The translations under genes and the position numbers were made by a program. A DNA stretch of 64,000 bases, taken from assembly GCF_003386235.1 (NCBI RefSeq), contig NZ_QRDZ01000035.1, forward strand, positions 27,096 through 91,095. Reading direction: 5' to 3'. The notes beneath the pieces were generated by a model. It saw nothing but the letters and a program-made list of their open reading frames with translations. It was not told the DNA's origin and did not search any database. This DNA comes from Cohnella phaseoli. GTDB taxonomy: Bacteria; Bacillota; Bacilli; Paenibacillales; Paenibacillaceae. Below are positions 27,486 to 36,978 of this stretch, piece after piece; position 1 is the first letter of the stretch; each line of letters begins with the position of its first letter.

Positions 27486-29948
27486 ATGAATAACGAGGAG
27501 AAGTACATTTTGACGCCGACGTCCAAACGCGTATTCGGGACTGCCGTTCATTCGAAGACTGGCGACGTGACGGATGCGGAGCACATTTTGAGGGAGGACG
27601 CTCTGGCAGCAAAGCTCGTATACGCTGCCGGGGGAGAGAAACCGTCGATTCTGCTCGATCTTGGCCCTTCCGCTCCGGGAGGATATCCGATCATTAAGAT
27701 AGCCGGACAGACGGGGCGTCCGACGCTGCGAATCGCATATGCCGACTGGTATGAATGGATCGTCGATCCGGTACACGGGGAGAACGGAGATTTTAGCAGA
27801 GGGTCGTGCACGTATCTCGGCGTGGAATTGCCTGTTCCGCCTGCTAACCCTTACAGGTACGAGCTGTACACGATTGAAGAAGCCGGCTTGTATATCGCGC
27901 CAATGATTCAAGGCCAGCAGCGCTGGGTGCTCATTCAGCTCGATACCGAGGGCAGCGTGGATCTCGAATATTTCAGCCTCGAAGTCACGTCCGACTTGTC
28001 GCCGTATAAAGGCAGCTTCCATTCGAGCGACGAGGAGTTAAATCGGTTGTGGTATGCAAGCACTTACACGGCACAAGTCTCGTCGTTTCCGAACACCGAC
28101 GCCTGGACGGTCGTGGAGGGCTGGCTCGTCCCGCGCAAACTGGCGAAGGGCAACGATGTCGGCCTGACGGTTCAAGGGGAACAGTGGAAGGATTACCGGT
28201 TCGGGTTTCAGTTCGTCATTCGCCGCAATCCCGGACCCGTGTCCGCAGTGGGCTGGATCGTTCGGGCTTTCGATGAAAATAACGGCTATGTCGGTCAGAT
28301 CGATTTGGACGGAAGGCTGCATTTGTTCAAGCGTTCTGACGGGGTATATGTGCGCTTGAAGCCGGCGGTATCTCTCTCCATTCCGATCGTCGATGGTCGG
28401 GTCTATCATCTGGAGGTGAGGCTGGACGGAGCGCGGATGGAGACGCTGCTTAACGGGACGCTGATCGATACGACCATAGACGATACCTATGCCGAAGGAA
28501 AAGTCGGATTTTGCCAACCCATGGACAAGTGGGCGCTCATACGCGAGGTTCGCGTAGAGGACGCAGCGGGTCAGCTTCTATTCGCAGACGATTTCAACGG
28601 GGATCTAAGCGGTTGGTCCTTCGCTCGTACTCCCGCATTTATCGCGGATGGCGCCAAGCGGGACCGTCTGCCGTGGCTCGGCGATCTGGATTGGGCGGGT
28701 CGCAACGTCTATTACGCATTCGACAATTATACGTACATGAAAGAAACGATTAGGATGTTCGCATGGCATCAAACGCCGGAAGGCTACATCTGGGCCGCTT
28801 GTTATCCGGAAAATCAGGTGAAGCCGGGAATCGGCGAATACGGCTATTACCAATCCGACGAGTTTTCCGCCTGGTTCGCGCCCGTGCTGGCCGATTATGT
28901 CCTGTTCACCGGCGATCTGGAGCTGGCCCGAGAGTTGTACTCTGTGATGGTTAAAAGCTTGGATTACCTGTGGAACTACGTGGAAGGCGACGGCTTGTTC
29001 TATCAACGGTATGAGACGTCCAAGGGCATCTGGGGCCATCTTCTGGAATATACGGGCAAGGGCGCTTACGTGAACTTTCTCGTGTATGATTCGTTCAAGG
29101 AAGGCGCGTATCTGGCCGGATTGCTGGGTCTCGATGCGGATGCGTCGGCATTCGAAGAGAAGGCCGCGGTCTTGCGCCAGGGCATTCGGGAGCACCTGTG
29201 GGATGAAGAGCAGGGGCATTACGTTAAGCTGAAGGGCAGCCGCGAATTCGAGTTTTACGCCAACGCGCTGGCGCTGGCCATCGGCTTTCCGGATGGCGAA
29301 CAAGCGGCGTCCGTCAGAGAGAAGCTTAAGGAAACGGACATGGGCAAGTATCAAAGCTTGGCGATTCGCGGAAAATTCCACTACGGCTATGACGAGGATG
29401 CGCTCGGAACGCTTCGCAAGCCAGGAGGCGGCGTAGATTGGCTTGGCGCATTAGCCGATTGGCGCGGACCTCATGCGACCTGGGAGTGCATGACCTATCC
29501 GCCGGCAATCATGCCGCCAGGTAAGAACTGGGGAGACAGCTCCCACCCGGATACGGCGGTCGCTCATTTGCTGTCCGGTTACATCTTGGGTGTTCAACCT
29601 ACGGAGCCCGGGTTTCGCTCTTTTGCAGCCATCCCACATCCGTGTGATCTGCAACGGGCAGAGGGCACGGTTCCTACGCCTTACGGCGAAATCCGTTTTG
29701 AATGGGAATTGGCGGAGACAGGGTTCTGCGCATCGCTCAAAGCGCCGGAAGGAACGAGCGCAGTCGTCGGCATTCCGAAGCCGGAGAACCAGGAGTTCGT
29801 CATCTATTGGAATGGAGAGGTGGTATTTCATTCTGATGCGTCCGCGGTGGAATCAACCGACGGCCTTACGCTGGACGAGGACGAGCGCTACGTTTATCTT
29901 CGCGGGCTTAAGGAAGGTTCTCATCGTATTGAACGGTGGGGGCGGTAA
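27486..29948 (+). CDS. GH78-like alpha-L-rhamnosidase with inserted beta-sandwich
   Basis: 820 residues, no signal peptide. The N-terminal beta domain ends in a YFSLEVTSDLSPYKGSFHSS stretch typical of GH78. Residues about 200-375 hold an inserted LamG/DUF1080-like beta-sandwich (GYVGQIDLDGRLHLF; FADDFNGDLSGW). The (alpha/alpha)6 barrel follows, with DGAKRDRLPWLGDLDWAGRN, the acid region of GH78 enzymes, and a later HATWECM motif with Glu as candidate partner. A C-terminal beta domain closes the protein. Expected role is release of L-rhamnose from imported oligosaccharides. GAGAGGA lies before the ATG. Regulated by the divergent AraC protein and possibly by CcpA. Family assignment is firm at superfamily level; substrate is inferred. 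Confidence 0.8.
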   Translation: MNNEEKYILTPTSKRVFGTAVHSKTGDVTDAEHILREDALAAKLVYAAGGEKPSILLDLGPSAPGGYPIIKIAGQTGRPTLRIAYADWYEWIVDPVHGENGDFSRGSCTYLGVELPVPPANPYRYELYTIEEAGLYIAPMIQGQQRWVLIQLDTEGSVDLEYFSLEVTSDLSPYKGSFHSSDEELNRLWYASTYTAQVSSFPNTDAWTVVEGWLVPRKLAKGNDVGLTVQGEQWKDYRFGFQFVIRRNPGPVSAVGWIVRAFDENNGYVGQIDLDGRLHLFKRSDGVYVRLKPAVSLSIPIVDGRVYHLEVRLDGARMETLLNGTLIDTTIDDTYAEGKVGFCQPMDKWALIREVRVEDAAGQLLFADDFNGDLSGWSFARTPAFIADGAKRDRLPWLGDLDWAGRNVYYAFDNYTYMKETIRMFAWHQTPEGYIWAACYPENQVKPGIGEYGYYQSDEFSAWFAPVLADYVLFTGDLELARELYSVMVKSLDYLWNYVEGDGLFYQRYETSKGIWGHLLEYTGKGAYVNFLVYDSFKEGAYLAGLLGLDADASAFEEKAAVLRQGIREHLWDEEQGHYVKLKGSREFEFYANALALAIGFPDGEQAASVREKLKETDMGKYQSLAIRGKFHYGYDEDALGTLRKPGGGVDWLGALADWRGPHATWECMTYPPAIMPPGKNWGDSSHPDTAVAHLLSGYILGVQPTEPGFRSFAAIPHPCDLQRAEGTVPTPYGEIRFEWELAETGFCASLKAPEGTSAVVGIPKPENQEFVIYWNGEVVFHSDASAVESTDGLTLDEDERYVYLRGLKEGSHRIERWGR

Positions 29949-29980
29949 CGGAGAACGGGGGATTTGGGAAGGCTGCTGAC

Positions 29981-30017
29981 ACGGTTCGAAGGCGACACTT
30001 CACGCCCGAACCGTTTG
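29981..30017 (+). terminator. Terminator after the rhamnosidase gene
   Basis: Stem in two parts, ACGGTTCG with CGAACCGT and inner GGCG with CGCC, 32 bp after the stop codon, with a short T tail. Confidence 0.75.
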
Positions 30018-30188
30018 GCCCCGCGGAGATCCTTATCCGGCTAAGTCCCCTCGCAGTGGTATCGATCGCTTAGTTCGGATATAATAGATTTACAATTTAG
30101 CGAGTTGCAAATCTGATGCAGGGACCTCTACCAAAGGGACCTGCATTCATTCTATATTCGGACAGGGAGCGGGCGTTTAAGAAATGGA
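30018..30188. other. Intergenic with one small hairpin
   Basis: No gene seen. ATGCAGG at about 30117 pairs with CCTGCAT at about 30142 and is followed by T-rich sequence, so it may be a further terminator. Confidence 0.4.
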
Positions 30189-30512
30189 TTAGCCACCATT
30201 TTTTTCGTGTGCAAGTGCGAAGCGATAGAGTATGCCAAATGAATCTATTGCTAAGATAGTATTTGATGAGTCAGCTTCGTTAGCAAGTTCAATCAAAAAG
30301 TTCCGATTCTCCTGAGCATCCAGAAAATTGCGAAACGGGAATCCAATATGGAAATAGCCTGATTGGATGGGGGAGAGGAAAGTTTTTAATGTGTCATAAA
30401 TTGATATACTAGTTGAAAATTGCTTCGCATTGTCATAATTAAGATACGTTGAGCCATACCATAGATGATGGTAAGATCGCTTGTACGTTGGAGTTCTTGT
30501 TCGGGGGAGCAT
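30189..30512 (-). CDS. Hypothetical protein, possibly a gene fragment
   Basis: 107-codon frame on the minus strand, ATG at 30512. The AAGGAGC before it is about 15 bases away, further than normal. The second half (NRNFLIELANEADSSNTILA, then FGILYRFALAHEKNGG) looks like real protein. The basic first 15 residues look unlike a natural N-terminus. I do not recognise a family. It could be the remaining end of an older gene at the edge of the defence island. Confidence 0.35.
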   Translation of the reverse strand: MLPRTRTPTYKRSYHHLWYGSTYLNYDNAKQFSTSISIYDTLKTFLSPIQSGYFHIGFPFRNFLDAQENRNFLIELANEADSSNTILAIDSFGILYRFALAHEKNGG

Positions 30513-30715
30513 TTAACGCTGATCTAAAGCTCCTTTTTTTCGGTGATTACTGCGACAGCGTCTATACTCGATTTGCGGGTTGAGATTGGAAGTTAAAGAT
30601 TTCCCTTGAATTTCTGTATAAGAAGAGGGCTGACGGTAGTATATAGTTGATTAATGCAATAACTTTAACATGGATACCCTGATCAGGACAAACATATTTT
30701 ATTGATGATATAAGA

Positions 30716-30766
30716 CTACAAAGAAAAGATCGAACCGATAAAATCGAATCGATCTTTTCTTTGTAG
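30716..30766. repeat. Perfect 17-bp inverted repeat at the defence-island edge
   Basis: CTACAAAGAAAAGATCG (30716-30732) and its exact complement (30750-30766) enclose a 17-base loop. The stem lacks GC richness and a T tail in one direction, but reading minus it is partly A/T-rich. It lies 78 bp before the first defence gene and could be a terminator for either side or a recombination site marking the island boundary. Confidence 0.55.
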
Positions 30767-30843
30767 CCTTAGGGATTATATGGTATTTTGTATATATATT
30801 ACGCAGTTACTTTCATCGAACTTATTCAGAAAGAGGAAGACCC

Positions 30844-32742
30844 ATGGCGAATGCAACTTGGAAGCTGGTTGACGAAAAGTCTATAGTCGTTCAAAAAAGT
30901 AATGGGGATCTTTACTTCCCCACTTCAAAGGAGATTTTTCTTTCCGAATTTAAATCAATATTTCCTTTGAAGGATCTTACCTTGGAGCGCCCTTCCACTT
31001 GTCTCCCATACTTGAAGTTTTCCAAAATTCCGGTTCAATTAAAGCTACTCGTTAGTAGTCAGATGCTGGATTCTACAACTATACTCAAGCTAGATCTAAT
31101 AGTGGTCGGGCAATTAAAAGAGTATTATGCAATCGTCACATCGACTGATACAGACTACATAATTGCAGATAATGTATGGTTACCATTTGAGCAAGGGGTA
31201 CTAGAGGATATGATAGAGAAATTAAATAAAGCGGGGATTTTCTCTTTCGGGCGTATCACTCTGAAACAGTACCTTTTTCTTAAAACCGAGGCGCCTAATT
31301 TAATTGATGATTCGAGATTGAGTTTTCGAGCGGGCTTACAACAAAGTGAAGCTGAACCGGACGAAATACCGCTATTTAGCGGAACGTTATATCCTTATCA
31401 GATGCAGGGATATAAGTGGCTAAAAATGATCTCACAGGAAGATGCCGGCTGCATCTTGGCTGATGAGATGGGGTTAGGAAAGACGGCCCAGATTATAGCT
31501 TTACTTTCATATGAGAAAGCGAAAACTACCACACCTTCTTTGGTAGTCGCCCCTGTTTCATTAATGGAGAACTGGCGAAGAGAAGTGAACAGATTCTCTC
31601 CCGAGTTAAAATTAATAATACATCAAGGTAATAATCGTACGGGGTTTTACAAAGAATTAATCAATTATGATCTTGTGATCACAACTTATGATACGGTTCT
31701 TCGTGACTTATCTTTGCTTCAAATGATAACTTGGAACCTGGTAGTACTCGATGAAGCTCAAGCGATAAAGAACCCTTCTGCAAAGAGATCTGAAGCCATA
31801 AAACAGATTCCGAGAAGAACATCAATAGCAGTTACAGGAACGCCAATCGAAAATAAACTTACTGACCTTTGGTCAATAACCGATTTTGCTATTCCAGGAT
31901 TTCTGGGTACGCTAAGAAATTTTGAGTCAAGGTTCTCAAATGACCTTGATGGTGCGTTAAGTCTGGAAAGGCATGTTTCACCAATTATGTTGAGGAGAAG
32001 AGTTCGTGAAGTTGCGGATGACTTGCCTCCACGTATCGATATACCTCAAGTTATGCAGATGGGAGAAGTCGATGCAAGACATTACGAACTGTTGCGGCAT
32101 GAAATTGTTAATGAATATGGGAAAAACGCAACTCTTATTTCATTAATAAAGCTACGAATGTTTTGTACGCACCCAATGTTACAGATTGATTACCGCTATG
32201 ATACTTCACATTTTATGAAATATCAGAGGTTGATAGAAATCGTAGAAGAAATCATGGCCAATAATGAGAAGGTACTTATTTTTACTTCATTCACTCAGAT
32301 GATAGAAATAATGATGGTTGACTTGTCGGAAAGGTTTGGAGTATTTTGCGAATTTATTGATGGGAGAGTCCCTGTCGCGGACAGACAACCGAAAATTGAT
32401 GCTTTTTCTAACACGTCAGGATCATCAATCTTGGTTTTGAATCCAAGAGCAGCAGGAGCGGGCTTAAATATTACATCAGCCAATCATGTGATTCACTACA
32501 ACTTGGAGTGGAACCCTGCAATTGAAGATCAAGCCTCTGCAAGGTCGTTTAGAAGAGGACAAACTCGGCCAGTTAACATCTATAGACTTTATTATGCGAA
32601 TACTGTGGAAGATGTGATTAATGCGCGCCTAGTAAGAAAGAGAGAGCTTTCCAACGCTGTAATAGTGGGGAATGATGGAGTTTCTAGTGATTATACGGAT
32701 ATTCTCAATGCACTATCTATGACCCCGGTTTTGGAGGGATGA
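30844..32742 (+). CDS. SNF2-family helicase/translocase of the defence island
   Basis: 632 residues. The first 180 residues are a specific N-terminal region I do not recognise. The SNF2 ATPase follows: Q-like motif YPYQMQGYKWL, Walker A DEMGLGKT (207-214), ITTYD, Walker B DEAQ (303-306), motif III TGTPIENKLTDLW, then the second RecA-like domain with LIFTSFTQM, GLNITSANHVIHYNLEWNPA and motif VI QASARSFRRGQ. It should use ATP to move along double-stranded DNA without unwinding. First gene of an AT-rich operon; the next gene starts 4 bp after its stop. In restriction-type operons SNF2 proteins move along foreign DNA or remodel bound proteins; that role here is inference. Confidence 0.9.
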   Translation: MANATWKLVDEKSIVVQKSNGDLYFPTSKEIFLSEFKSIFPLKDLTLERPSTCLPYLKFSKIPVQLKLLVSSQMLDSTTILKLDLIVVGQLKEYYAIVTSTDTDYIIADNVWLPFEQGVLEDMIEKLNKAGIFSFGRITLKQYLFLKTEAPNLIDDSRLSFRAGLQQSEAEPDEIPLFSGTLYPYQMQGYKWLKMISQEDAGCILADEMGLGKTAQIIALLSYEKAKTTTPSLVVAPVSLMENWRREVNRFSPELKLIIHQGNNRTGFYKELINYDLVITTYDTVLRDLSLLQMITWNLVVLDEAQAIKNPSAKRSEAIKQIPRRTSIAVTGTPIENKLTDLWSITDFAIPGFLGTLRNFESRFSNDLDGALSLERHVSPIMLRRRVREVADDLPPRIDIPQVMQMGEVDARHYELLRHEIVNEYGKNATLISLIKLRMFCTHPMLQIDYRYDTSHFMKYQRLIEIVEEIMANNEKVLIFTSFTQMIEIMMVDLSERFGVFCEFIDGRVPVADRQPKIDAFSNTSGSSILVLNPRAAGAGLNITSANHVIHYNLEWNPAIEDQASARSFRRGQTRPVNIYRLYYANTVEDVINARLVRKRELSNAVIVGNDGVSSDYTDILNALSMTPVLEG

Positions 32743-32746
32743 CAAA

Positions 32747-33178
32747 ATGGAAATATTAACAAGACCTCGTGCCATTTCAAAGTTGTTAAGTGCAAATGAT
32801 ACAGGGGCAAATTTTTCACATCAAGCTGGAATTCTGGTTCCAAAAGTTAAGGAAGTTTTATCTTTTTTTCCTGATCTGGGAACAGAAGCGAAAAACCCTA
32901 GAGTAGTATTATCTTTTGAGGATATCTCTGGAGAAAAATGGAGTTTTAATTTTATTTATTATAACGGTAAATTATTTGGCGGGACAAGAAACGAATATAG
33001 GCTAACTGGAATGACTAGATTTATCAAAAGCAATAATCTTAGGGCCGGTGATAAAATAACATTTCTCCGGCTTCCGGATGACAAACTGTTAGTGAAGTAT
33101 CAACGTATGAATGGTAATAACGCTAGTAACTTGGATATTCTCAAGCTCAGAAATAATTGGAGGGTGGTAATCGTATGA
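32747..33178 (+). CDS. Stand-alone EcoRII-N/B3-like DNA-recognition domain protein
   Basis: 143 residues with no catalytic domain. The pattern LLSANDTGANFSHQAGI, then FIYYNGKLFGGTRNEYRLTG matches the N-terminal effector domain of EcoRII (KRLSANDTGA, then IYYNS, then TRNEKRIT), a B3-like pseudobarrel that reads CCWGG-type DNA. The PD-(D/E)XK nuclease half is absent. ATGA overlap with the next gene (stop TGA 33176-33178, start ATG 33175) implies translational coupling. I infer a recognition subunit that guides the helicase and GHKL ATPase to the site modified by the methyltransferase downstream. Confidence 0.85.
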   Translation: MEILTRPRAISKLLSANDTGANFSHQAGILVPKVKEVLSFFPDLGTEAKNPRVVLSFEDISGEKWSFNFIYYNGKLFGGTRNEYRLTGMTRFIKSNNLRAGDKITFLRLPDDKLLVKYQRMNGNNASNLDILKLRNNWRVVIV

Positions 33179-34788
33179 CTACAATAATTAACACAGTGGA
33201 AGTTCAACCGGATGCAAGAAGGATGATCGAAGGGCTTCGTGACACTGGATATAAATTTAATACAGCAATGGCAGATATAATTGATAACTCGATAGCTGCT
33301 GGCGCAACATTGGTAGATATCAGAATTATAATGGATTACATTGGTGATATAACAATCTATATTGCTGATAATGGCTCCGGGATGGACGAAGAGGGGCTTA
33401 TAAACGCAATGCGTTACGGTTCAAATGAGAGACCGGATCCTGGAAGCCTTGGAAAGTTTGGTCTTGGACTTAAGACTGCTTCTACTGCCTTTTGCAGGTC
33501 TCTTTCAGTGACGAGCAGATCAGCTGGGAACGGAACCGTGCTTAAGGCACGATGGGACCTGGATCATGTGAGTATTCAGAAGTGGAATTTACTTTTTTTG
33601 AATCCAGACCAAGAAGAAATGAAGTTGCTTGCAGATGTGACGGAAGGAGGCGCCGGAACAATTGTAACTTGGGAGAAAGTTGACCGGGTTTTAAAAACAT
33701 ACTCTGAGCAAGGTGGCACCTATGCACGACGGGCACTTGAGCGAATTCAAGAAAGTCTCGCAGACCATATATCAATGGTCTATCAGCGTTTCCTTGATCC
33801 AAGTTATACGGACGCAAATAATGTAATAATTCGTTTGAATGAAAAGGCAATCGAAGCGTGGGATCCATTTTGCTCTCAGGAACCCTATACCGAAGTTGTT
33901 GCAGAACGGAGACAGGAAGTAGAATTGCCTGATGCGCAAACAACCACGTCTTTTTTTATTAAAGCTTATGTCATTCCAAGAAAAGAACAATTCAGTAGTG
34001 AGGAAGAAGCCAAGAAAGCTAAGCTTACAAATGATCGCCAAGGATTCTATGTATATCGTGAAAATAGACTTATCCATTACGGGGATTGGCTGGGAATGTT
34101 TCGTAATGAGCCACATGGAACCTTGCTACGTGTAGAGTTTTCTTTTGATCACACTCTGGATGATGCCTTTAATGTAGATATCAAGAAATCAAATATTCTC
34201 TTAAATGATGACTTGTACAACTGGTTGAAAGATCAATTCCTTCCTGCGCCTAGAAGAGCCGCAGATGACCGGTATCGTAAAGGTGTGAATAAAGGTGTGG
34301 GCAAGGCCGCCAAAGGAGCACATGATGGTTCAAACGCGGGTATTGGTTCAAAGGAAAAAGCTGTTCAAATGGCTAATATTGAAGTGACAGATGAGGAAAA
34401 TAATGAAGTTGAAGTGACGAATAAAAAGGGAAGGTTTAAAATCAAGTTACCTTTAATCGAATCTGCCAAGGAAGGTGAGGTTCACGTTACTGCAGTTGAT
34501 TCTGTAGACGATGGCCTTCTATGGGAACCTTGTTTAATTGATAAACACCATGCTGTTAGAATCAACACATCTCATCCCTATTATCACAAAGTATATGTTC
34601 CAAATTTATTATCAGGAGTGACGATTCAAGGTATGGACTCTTTATTATGGGCGATGTGTGAAGCAGAGTTAGGGACGATAAATGATGACACAAAATATTA
34701 TATCAAAGAATTGAGGTATGAAGTCTCCAAGCTGCTTCGCAAGTTAGTGGAAGATCTGCCAGAACCGGATATCAATAATGGTGATTGA
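33175..34788 (+). CDS. GHKL (MORC/MutL-like) ATPase of the defence island
   Basis: 537 residues from ATG 33175, chosen over an upstream in-frame TTG because GGAGGGTGG is placed to serve it. The GHKL nucleotide fold is plain: N box AMADIIDNSIAAGA (Glu replaced by Asp), G1 DNGSGM (65-70), G2 GKFGLGLKTAS (93-103). A transducer-like beta domain follows, then a basic Gly/Lys linker (about 355-385) and a C-terminal domain with few known features. GHKL ATPases of this kind clamp DNA when ATP-bound. Prokaryotic MORC-like members are known in restriction-modification neighbourhoods along with SF2 helicases. No nuclease motif is seen, so cutting would need a partner. Confidence 0.85.
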   Translation: MTTIINTVEVQPDARRMIEGLRDTGYKFNTAMADIIDNSIAAGATLVDIRIIMDYIGDITIYIADNGSGMDEEGLINAMRYGSNERPDPGSLGKFGLGLKTASTAFCRSLSVTSRSAGNGTVLKARWDLDHVSIQKWNLLFLNPDQEEMKLLADVTEGGAGTIVTWEKVDRVLKTYSEQGGTYARRALERIQESLADHISMVYQRFLDPSYTDANNVIIRLNEKAIEAWDPFCSQEPYTEVVAERRQEVELPDAQTTTSFFIKAYVIPRKEQFSSEEEAKKAKLTNDRQGFYVYRENRLIHYGDWLGMFRNEPHGTLLRVEFSFDHTLDDAFNVDIKKSNILLNDDLYNWLKDQFLPAPRRAADDRYRKGVNKGVGKAAKGAHDGSNAGIGSKEKAVQMANIEVTDEENNEVEVTNKKGRFKIKLPLIESAKEGEVHVTAVDSVDDGLLWEPCLIDKHHAVRINTSHPYYHKVYVPNLLSGVTIQGMDSLLWAMCEAELGTINDDTKYYIKELRYEVSKLLRKLVEDLPEPDINNGD

Positions 34789-35047
34789 TATCAACAAGTT
34801 TCATATTAATGAGATGTTAAGTGAATTATGCGGCATTCACTTCTTGGTTTTGGTGGAGATGAGAAAGGGATCTAAATTCAAGTGAATACTTTGTAAACCG
34901 ATTACATTTTTTTTGGAATAGGTTCATACAATGCTTCCTCAAATCAAAGGAAATATTCGCCTTCTTTAGAAATCGGGTATGAAGTATTTTAATGCTTGAA
35001 GTACATGTATGGACCTATTGATTTTAGAATATAATTGATGAATAGGA
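34789..35047. other. Gap within the defence island
   Basis: 260 bp AT-rich without a convincing gene. It may hold a promoter for the following pair, as several TATAAT-like hexamers (for example TATAAT near 35030) occur. Confidence 0.4.
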
Positions 35048-35491
35048 ATGATGATTTTGTTACTAGAAGAGACAGAGAAATATTATGTCGAGTTACCGAA
35101 ATTCTGTCCTCTTGAAGGCGCTCACTGTGTTAATGAGAATCTCACGGTGTATCGTTTTGTAGCGCATGATATTCCAAGCGAAAATGATTTCCGGCCTGTT
35201 GGTTTAAACCCTCAAAAGAGTTATTTCAAGAAAAAACCAGAAACATATTGCAAATCGCTCGCTTTATCTGTACTTACAGATTTAAAGGAAGCAGAAACAG
35301 CCCTAAGTGGAATGAGTGAAAGGTTTGCAGCTTCGAGATTTGTAGCTGAAGGTGTAATCACCCCAACATGTGGAAGAATAAAGAGTACTCCTGGTCCGAT
35401 AGGTGAATCTCATATAAGTTGGTGGCCTTATTTGGGCGTGGTTCCTAGTCTGTCATTTAAAGTTACTGGGGGAGTTTCCCGTGGATTTTGA
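35048..35491 (+). CDS. Unknown defence-island protein, 147 residues
   Basis: Soluble protein with no signal or membrane segment, starting MMILLLEETEKYYVELPKF. The middle contains YRFVAHDIPSENDFRPVG and the C-terminal part SMSERFAAS-like charged helices followed by a Pro/Trp-rich end (ISWWPYLGVVPSL). I do not recognise a family. Its last 11 bases overlap the next gene, so the two are a coupled pair and probably a complex. Two starts (35048 and 35051) are equivalent. The ribosome site AGGAA is weak. Confidence 0.65.
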   Translation: MMILLLEETEKYYVELPKFCPLEGAHCVNENLTVYRFVAHDIPSENDFRPVGLNPQKSYFKKKPETYCKSLALSVLTDLKEAETALSGMSERFAASRFVAEGVITPTCGRIKSTPGPIGESHISWWPYLGVVPSLSFKVTGGVSRGF

Positions 35492-36758
35492 TTCTGTAAT
35501 AACGCCTTTGGGCGAGCTGTTCATAACCGACGTTCTCCTATTTATTGATGAACCCAAAATATTTATTTGCAAAGATGAAAAAAACTCTCTTTTTTTGGCT
35601 TATTTTATTGATTCGAACAATAACCTTGACGAATGGTTTTTCGTAAAAATTAGCGAAAATCGAGTGGATGAGATTGTTACCGGAAATATCTCAATTAAAG
35701 CCGTCCTCCAAAATCCTGAGTCGGGATGGTTATGGAAAGCGTTTCTTCATTATGAAGATGATGGTCTTTCCCGGATAATACAAATTGATCAACATCAGAT
35801 TAGCAAAGCAGATCTCCCGGCGAAAGAAGTAAAAATAATATTGAAAAATAATACTAATCATGTATATTCATCAAACGAAATTGCTGTAAGCCACCGCTCA
35901 AAACATTTGAGAGAACTTCCCAATGAATATTTAGTAGGAAAAAAGATAGCTGAGCTACCACCAAGAAAAAATACGACTTTACAAGAATCTTTGGAAACCA
36001 AAAGAGATGTACTGGACGTGTCCTTAAGAATTAATAATGAGTTCTCTTCTGAGTTGGATCTGGAGGTCTTTGGTTCAACACTAACCACAATCCAGCAACT
36101 AATGTACGCTCTTGATAATAGATGGTCAGGTAAGAGTAAGGCTCCGCAGCAGGTCAGGAAAAATAATGCACTAAACGTCACAACATTATTTGCAGCTTCT
36201 TTCGGGATAAGAATTAAGTCCCAAAATACAAGGGACTTGGCTCAAGAACCGGAGATGACGAATAGTTTAGGAGATTTTCTGGATTTGCTAGGCTGCAGTA
36301 AAAATGCCGAACAACTTGAAAATAGATTAAAGACTCTCAAGCCGAAAGCAGTAACTTTATTTAAAAACCTTTTAGAGACTTTCAATGAACACCAGATTGA
36401 GCCCAAAATTGAGTTTGCTAGTCCAAACAACACATACAAAGAAACAAAATTGAATAGCATACAAATCCATAATGCTGTAGGTGTAATAAAGCAAAGTGGT
36501 GAGCAGTCGTCCAAAGTAATTGAGATGGAAGGTGAATTAACAGGTCTATCTTTTGAAAGTGGGAAATTTGAACTTAGAAATGAATCGGCTGAATTGATTT
36601 CAGGAAGAATTGTGAGTTTTCTTGAAAAGAAAAACTATAGGCTGTTCGAAAAAGTATCTGTGTCTCTGTTGCAAAAAGAAATACTAAACTCCTTCTCCGG
36701 AAAAAAACAAATTATGTATGATTTGCTCAATATTAAATTTATCGAAATTGAAGATTAA
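35481..36758 (+). CDS. DUF6575-like defence-island protein
   Basis: 425 residues from a GTG start (35481), with GGGGGAG ahead. The N-terminal 110 residues (PLGELFITDVLLFIDEPKIF, DEWFFVKISENRVDEI, ISIKAVLQNPESGWLW) resemble the DUF6575 type of protein found beside small partner genes. The rest is predicted helical and charged with no catalytic motif I can name. Overlap with the preceding gene by 11 bp shows coupling. It may be a sensor or regulatory partner of the helicase/GHKL module; this is inference from location. Confidence 0.6.
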   Translation: MDFDSVITPLGELFITDVLLFIDEPKIFICKDEKNSLFLAYFIDSNNNLDEWFFVKISENRVDEIVTGNISIKAVLQNPESGWLWKAFLHYEDDGLSRIIQIDQHQISKADLPAKEVKIILKNNTNHVYSSNEIAVSHRSKHLRELPNEYLVGKKIAELPPRKNTTLQESLETKRDVLDVSLRINNEFSSELDLEVFGSTLTTIQQLMYALDNRWSGKSKAPQQVRKNNALNVTTLFAASFGIRIKSQNTRDLAQEPEMTNSLGDFLDLLGCSKNAEQLENRLKTLKPKAVTLFKNLLETFNEHQIEPKIEFASPNNTYKETKLNSIQIHNAVGVIKQSGEQSSKVIEMEGELTGLSFESGKFELRNESAELISGRIVSFLEKKNYRLFEKVSVSLLQKEILNSFSGKKQIMYDLLNIKFIEIED

Positions 36759-36978
36759 CAGGAAATGGTAAATGCAATCATACCTTGGTGCGGTCTGGGA
36801 TTTGCAGGTCTCATCATAGTAATATTTCAGCCCACAGACTCCCAAAAATAAACAATAGGGGGACCCTTATTGATATTCGTCTTAGTAATGATATAGTGAG
36901 TCTAATCATAAAAGAAAGTAGTGCGAAATTTTTGTCCAGGAAGCGTAGAGGGCAACCAGGCTAAAGGGAATAAATCAA

